Positions 7,570-9,828 of a stretch of 9,828 nt of DNA are shown here, piece by piece. Position numbers and translations under genes: made by a program. The notes below the pieces were generated by a model. The model was not told the DNA's origin, did no database searches, and saw nothing but the letters and a program-made list of their open reading frames with translations. Source of the DNA: Clostridia bacterium (GTDB lineage Bacteria > Bacillota > Sulfobacillia > SLMV01); NCBI GenBank assembly GCA_003554565.1, contig PWGR01000190.1:1-9828 (forward strand), given 5' to 3'. How positions within the stretch are numbered: position 1 is the stretch's first letter; every line of letters starts with the position of its first letter.

Positions 7570-8595
7570 ATGGCGCGGCAGCGTTTTTCCGGTATGATGG
7601 AAACATTGGGCAGGCGGATGCAGATGTGCTCAGGGAGAGTGGGGATTTTCGTGCCGATAATTATTCTCTCAATAGCCCTGGTAGGTTGTATGATGCAGCT
7701 GTCTGCGGCTGCCAATGCCCACGTAGGCCGCAAGCTCGGGCTGATGAGGGCGACTCTCATATTCCTCACCGTCGGGGCTCTGTTGGTGCCACCTCTCGCT
7801 TATGTCATTGAAGGTGGGCTCAATATCACAGCTCTGGCCGAAGTCCCACTCTACCTTTTCATTCCCGGTGTCCTCAACGCCTTCATGATCATGGTGGTCG
7901 TGCACACCATCGATCTCATAGGTGTGACATTCATGGGCGCCGCCACCTTTACCGGGCAGATGGTTATGAGCCTCCTGCTTGATCACATCGGCTTTCTCGG
8001 TTTGCGGGAGATTCCCATCAGCGCCATGCGTGTGCTCGCCGTCGCCATTCTCCTGGTGGGCATGGGGCGACTGAGCATTGTCGACTTACTGCAGTCATCA
8101 CGGCGCCCGGGCACCAGGGCGTCTTTCGCCCATCACTCTGCCGAACCCAAGGCGGGGTTTCCCGGGGTGCGGTGGGACGGTATTTTGGTCGCGCTCCTCA
8201 TGGGAACCGCGATGAACGTGGTGGCCGGCCTGAACTCGGCCCTCGGACAAGAAGTGGGGGTGATGACGGCCACCTGGTTATTTCTCACCCCCGGCGCCGT
8301 ACTGCTTTTTCTTTACTCCCTCATCAGAAAGAAGCTTCCCCGTGGGGGGGTTAGATGGATGCACCTCGTTCCCGGGGCACTGAATGTCATCGGTGTCGCA
8401 TCCATGGTCTTTTTCGTCGCCATCGCCGGCCTCAGAGTGTCCATCGGTACGCAGGTTGGCGCGGGGGTGATTGCCGCCCTCTTCATCGACAAGTACGGTC
8501 TGTGGGGGTTATCCCGGCGGGAGATCTCCCCGCACCGAATCCAGGGGGTAATGGTGATCCTCCTGGGGGGGATTCTGTCGGCGATGACCGGGTAA
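7570..8595 (+). CDS. Two-repeat DMT-superfamily transporter, YdcZ (DUF606) type
   Basis: A 341-residue polytopic membrane protein made of two homologous halves, about residues 27-175 and 200-341, each with around five hydrophobic helices. Each half shows the YdcZ/DUF606 pattern: a first helix leading into an N-x-x-(L/V)-G-type segment (AAANAHVGRKLG; LNSALGQEVG), then P-G-V/A-L-N, then G-Q or T-Q-V-G-A before L-L-D/F-I-D-x-x-G-(F/L)-x-G-L, and a final glycine-rich helix. Single-domain members are about 150 residues, so this is the fused double form. Members are presumed small-molecule exporters in the inner membrane; the substrate cannot be told. ATG 7570 follows GAGGG with a 5-base spacer. 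However, the first 27 residues are polar and untypical, and GTG 7651, preceded by AGGGAGAG at 7632-7639, would place the first helix right at the N-terminus (314 residues) and may be the true start. The hydrophilic linker at about 176-200 separates the halves. Confidence 0.88.
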   Translation: MARQRFSGMMETLGRRMQMCSGRVGIFVPIIILSIALVGCMMQLSAAANAHVGRKLGLMRATLIFLTVGALLVPPLAYVIEGGLNITALAEVPLYLFIPGVLNAFMIMVVVHTIDLIGVTFMGAATFTGQMVMSLLLDHIGFLGLREIPISAMRVLAVAILLVGMGRLSIVDLLQSSRRPGTRASFAHHSAEPKAGFPGVRWDGILVALLMGTAMNVVAGLNSALGQEVGVMTATWLFLTPGAVLLFLYSLIRKKLPRGGVRWMHLVPGALNVIGVASMVFFVAIAGLRVSIGTQVGAGVIAALFIDKYGLWGLSRREISPHRIQGVMVILLGGILSAMTG

Positions 8596-8680
8596 GGCGG
8601 ATGCACCTGGGTAGATATGTCCCGTTATTCGACCTGCGCTGCCAGAAAAGAGCCGCCCATAAAGCCCGCGATCAACAGAG

Positions 8681-8686
8681 TATAAT
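8681..8686 (+). promoter_or_regulatory. Candidate -10 element for the GrpB-family gene
   Basis: A perfect TATAAT in GC-rich surroundings, 25 bases before ATG 8712, which would give a short leader still containing the ribosome binding site. No good -35 hexamer sits 16-18 bases upstream, so this is a candidate only. It overlaps the in-frame ATG at 8685, which argues against that codon as start. Confidence 0.4.
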
Positions 8687-8699
8687 GGCTGACAGAAAG

Positions 8700-8705
8700 A
8701 GGAGG
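8700..8705 (+). promoter_or_regulatory. Ribosome binding site choosing the ATG at 8712
   Basis: A perfect AGGAGG six bases before ATG 8712. The in-frame ATG at 8706 directly abuts the site, and the ATG at 8685 lies upstream of it, so 8712 is the best start. Confidence 0.75.
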
Positions 8706-8711
8706 ATGCGG

Positions 8712-9224
8712 ATGAGTGCACCTGTTGTGATGGCGCCCTATGATCCAGATTGGCCGGCGTTATATGAAGCAGAAGCTCAGAGGATTGCAGACGTGGCCGC
8801 CCCATGGATAGTGGCCATAGAGCACATCGGAAGTACCGCCGTCGAGGGCCTGGCGGCCAAACCGATCATCGACATCATGGTTGGGCTGGCGGGCAAGGCG
8901 GCGGCACTGGAGAGCCTCAGTTCCCTGCGGTCGCTCGGATACACAGTCTCTGACCCGGAAGAGGAGGACTGGCACTTTGTCCTGTCCAGAAAGAGCGCCG
9001 GTTCAGATCCCGGATATCACGTTCACCTGATGACGCACCGCAGCTGGTCCTGGCGGCGCCACCTCCTGTTCCGTGACTATCTCCGGGCGCATCCGCAAGC
9101 AGCGCGAAAATACCAACGCCTGAAGCTGTCCTTGGCCCGCAAGTATCGAGATGATCGCCCCGCATACACCGGGGCCAAGACGGCCTTCATCGAAAAAATA
9201 CAGGACGCAGCCCGCCGGGACTGA
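8712..9224 (+). CDS. GrpB family protein (UPF0157)
   Basis: A 170-residue protein, full length for the GrpB family (usually about 160-180 residues), which has a nucleotidyltransferase-like fold; its reaction is not established in general. The family signature is clear. An N-terminal Y-D-P-x-W segment (10-14) is followed by E-H-I-G-S-T-A-V (37-44) and G-L-A-A-K-P-I-I-D-I (46-55), with the Ser and Asp of the presumed active site intact. Further on are Y-H-V-H-L (102-106) and the C-terminal L-F-R-D-Y-L-R-x-H-P (119-128) with Y-x-x-L-K (134-138). It is soluble, with no signal peptide. It begins 116 bases after the transporter, with its own candidate -10, so it is probably an independent unit. The same frame is open further upstream but without family similarity, and AGGAGG fixes ATG 8712 as start. 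Confidence 0.92.
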   Translation: MSAPVVMAPYDPDWPALYEAEAQRIADVAAPWIVAIEHIGSTAVEGLAAKPIIDIMVGLAGKAAALESLSSLRSLGYTVSDPEEEDWHFVLSRKSAGSDPGYHVHLMTHRSWSWRRHLLFRDYLRAHPQAARKYQRLKLSLARKYRDDRPAYTGAKTAFIEKIQDAARRD

Positions 9225-9628
9225 AGAAGCGAGGCTTGCCACCTTCTCTCGTCGCAAGGTTCATCTCTGTGCAGGGAGCTCGAGGAGAAGGAAGTTCACC
9301 CTATCAAAGACAAAACTGAGACTGCCGACATACAGCGGGCCCACAACTACCGCGACCCGGAAACCGGGGTCCCCAAGGCGCGGGTGCGGCGGGAGCGCCT
9401 GTTCAACTTCGCCTTCGGTGTCATGGGGGGCATAAATGAATACTTCTTCAAGGACGGCGGGGCCCGGGGCGAGGCGGAGGGTCGCGAGCTGTTCCCGCAA
9501 TACCAGGGGGAGGATCCGGCCTCATCAGCCCCGAGATCGTCGTTAATGACCGCCACCACGAACGTAATGACGCGTTCTACCTCGTTACCTCAGAAGGAAC
9601 ACTGATGCAGCGCACGGAGACGACTTAG
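9225..9628 (+). pseudogene. Frameshifted, start-less remnant of an unidentified protein gene
   Basis: Directly after the GrpB stop, the same frame reads a protein-like sequence without any start codon. Recognisable pieces are HPIKDKTETADIQRAHNYRD (from about 9291) and LFNFAFGVMGGINEYFFKDG (from about 9399). Past about 9515 this frame turns poor, while the +2 frame becomes protein-like (GLISPEIVVNDRHHERNDAF, then YLVTSEGTL, from 9518) and ends at TAG 9626-9628. One extra G in the CCGGCC at 9516-9521 would join the two readings. I do not recognise the family. It has no start, no ribosome binding site and a broken frame, so it is probably a relic of a larger gene whose 5' part was lost. A sequencing error could explain the shift but not the missing start. 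Confidence 0.5.
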
Positions 9629-9828
9629 GGACAGAATACATCTTTCGCCTTCGGGAAGGCGTTCCGTTTCATGATGGGCAGGAAATGACTTCTGAGGATG
9701 TTGTTGCATCCCTGGAGCGATGGATGCATTGGTCAGGAGTGGGACAAGATCTCAATGAAGCGATAGAGACTATGGAGGCAGTAGATACTTACACCGTTAG
9801 GATTCAACTGGAGGAGCGTATTGGTACA
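9628..9828 (+). pseudogene. ABC transporter substrate-binding protein (SBP_bac_5 family), N-terminus missing, runs off window
   Basis: Sixty-seven codons, open to the window edge, read as the internal signature of family 5 extracellular solute-binding proteins (oligopeptide/dipeptide/nickel type). The motif is Y-I-F-R-L-R-E-G-V-P-F-H-D-G, then M-T-S-E-D-V-V-A-S-L-E-R-W, then E-A-V-D-T-Y-T-V-R-I-Q-L. In intact members this motif lies roughly 60-100 residues into the mature protein, after a signal peptide. Here the frame upstream is closed by TGA at 9568-9570, and nothing between resembles a signal peptide, a start codon or the usual preceding domain. The gene therefore looks 5'-truncated, with the remnant of another gene abutting it at about 9620-9630. 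Whether the rest is intact beyond the window is unknown. The family identification is secure; the pseudogene call is inference. Confidence 0.75.

Noticed and set aside
7431..7811. A 126-residue + strand open frame before and overlapping the transporter start
   Set aside because: It overlaps the transporter in another frame, lacks a good ribosome binding site and shows no family resemblance.
9646..9661. Perfect hairpin CGCCTT-CGGG-AAGGCG
   Set aside because: It falls inside the conserved coding motif of the substrate-binding protein and has no T-run after it, so it is not a terminator.
1..9828. Search for CRISPR arrays, tRNA or rRNA genes
   Set aside because: No regularly spaced direct repeats and no tRNA- or rRNA-like segments were seen on reading the window.

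Overview
GC-rich bacterial DNA with Shine-Dalgarno-led genes, all read on the + strand. The sequence alone does not fix the species. The purine-rich ribosome binding sites, frequent GTG starts and a two-repeat YdcZ-type transporter would fit a GC-rich Firmicute of the Symbiobacterium or Thermaerobacter kind, but that is only a guess.

Positions 1-7107 hold four tightly packed genes that look like one transcription unit. They are a small gene (39-524, frame open to the window edge), two proteins of about 750 residues with no family I can name (547-2811 and 2825-5065), and a 680-residue protein (5065-7107) whose start codon overlaps the previous stop by one base. The last protein is the centre of interest. 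Its N-terminal half looks like the alpha/alpha toroid of squalene-hopene cyclase-type enzymes, with QW motifs and an Asp-rich DADST motif. Its C-terminal 300 residues look like an ABBA (DMATS/CymD-type) aromatic prenyltransferase, with P-x-E-F-S and two K-x-Y motifs. A joined prenyltransferase and class II cyclase-like fold suggests prenylated-aromatic or meroterpenoid chemistry, or a prenyl-binding scaffold. The three upstream proteins share sequence segments with one another (41 ungapped columns between the first and second; a GIPHV...YRDD segment between the second and third). The second ends in four tandem beta-sandwich-like repeats. They therefore look like a diverged family of structural or binding proteins accompanying the enzyme.

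Positions 7108-7569 hold no convincing gene, are visibly less GC-rich, and mark a boundary. After it come two ordinary genes: a two-repeat DMT/YdcZ-family membrane transporter (7570-8595) and a GrpB-family protein (8712-9224), the latter with a strong ribosome binding site and a perfect TATAAT upstream.

Positions 9225-9828 look decayed. A protein remnant without a start codon is split over two frames (9225-9628). It abuts an oligopeptide/dipeptide-type ABC substrate-binding protein that lacks its N-terminus and signal peptide and runs off the window. This looks like a deletion scar.
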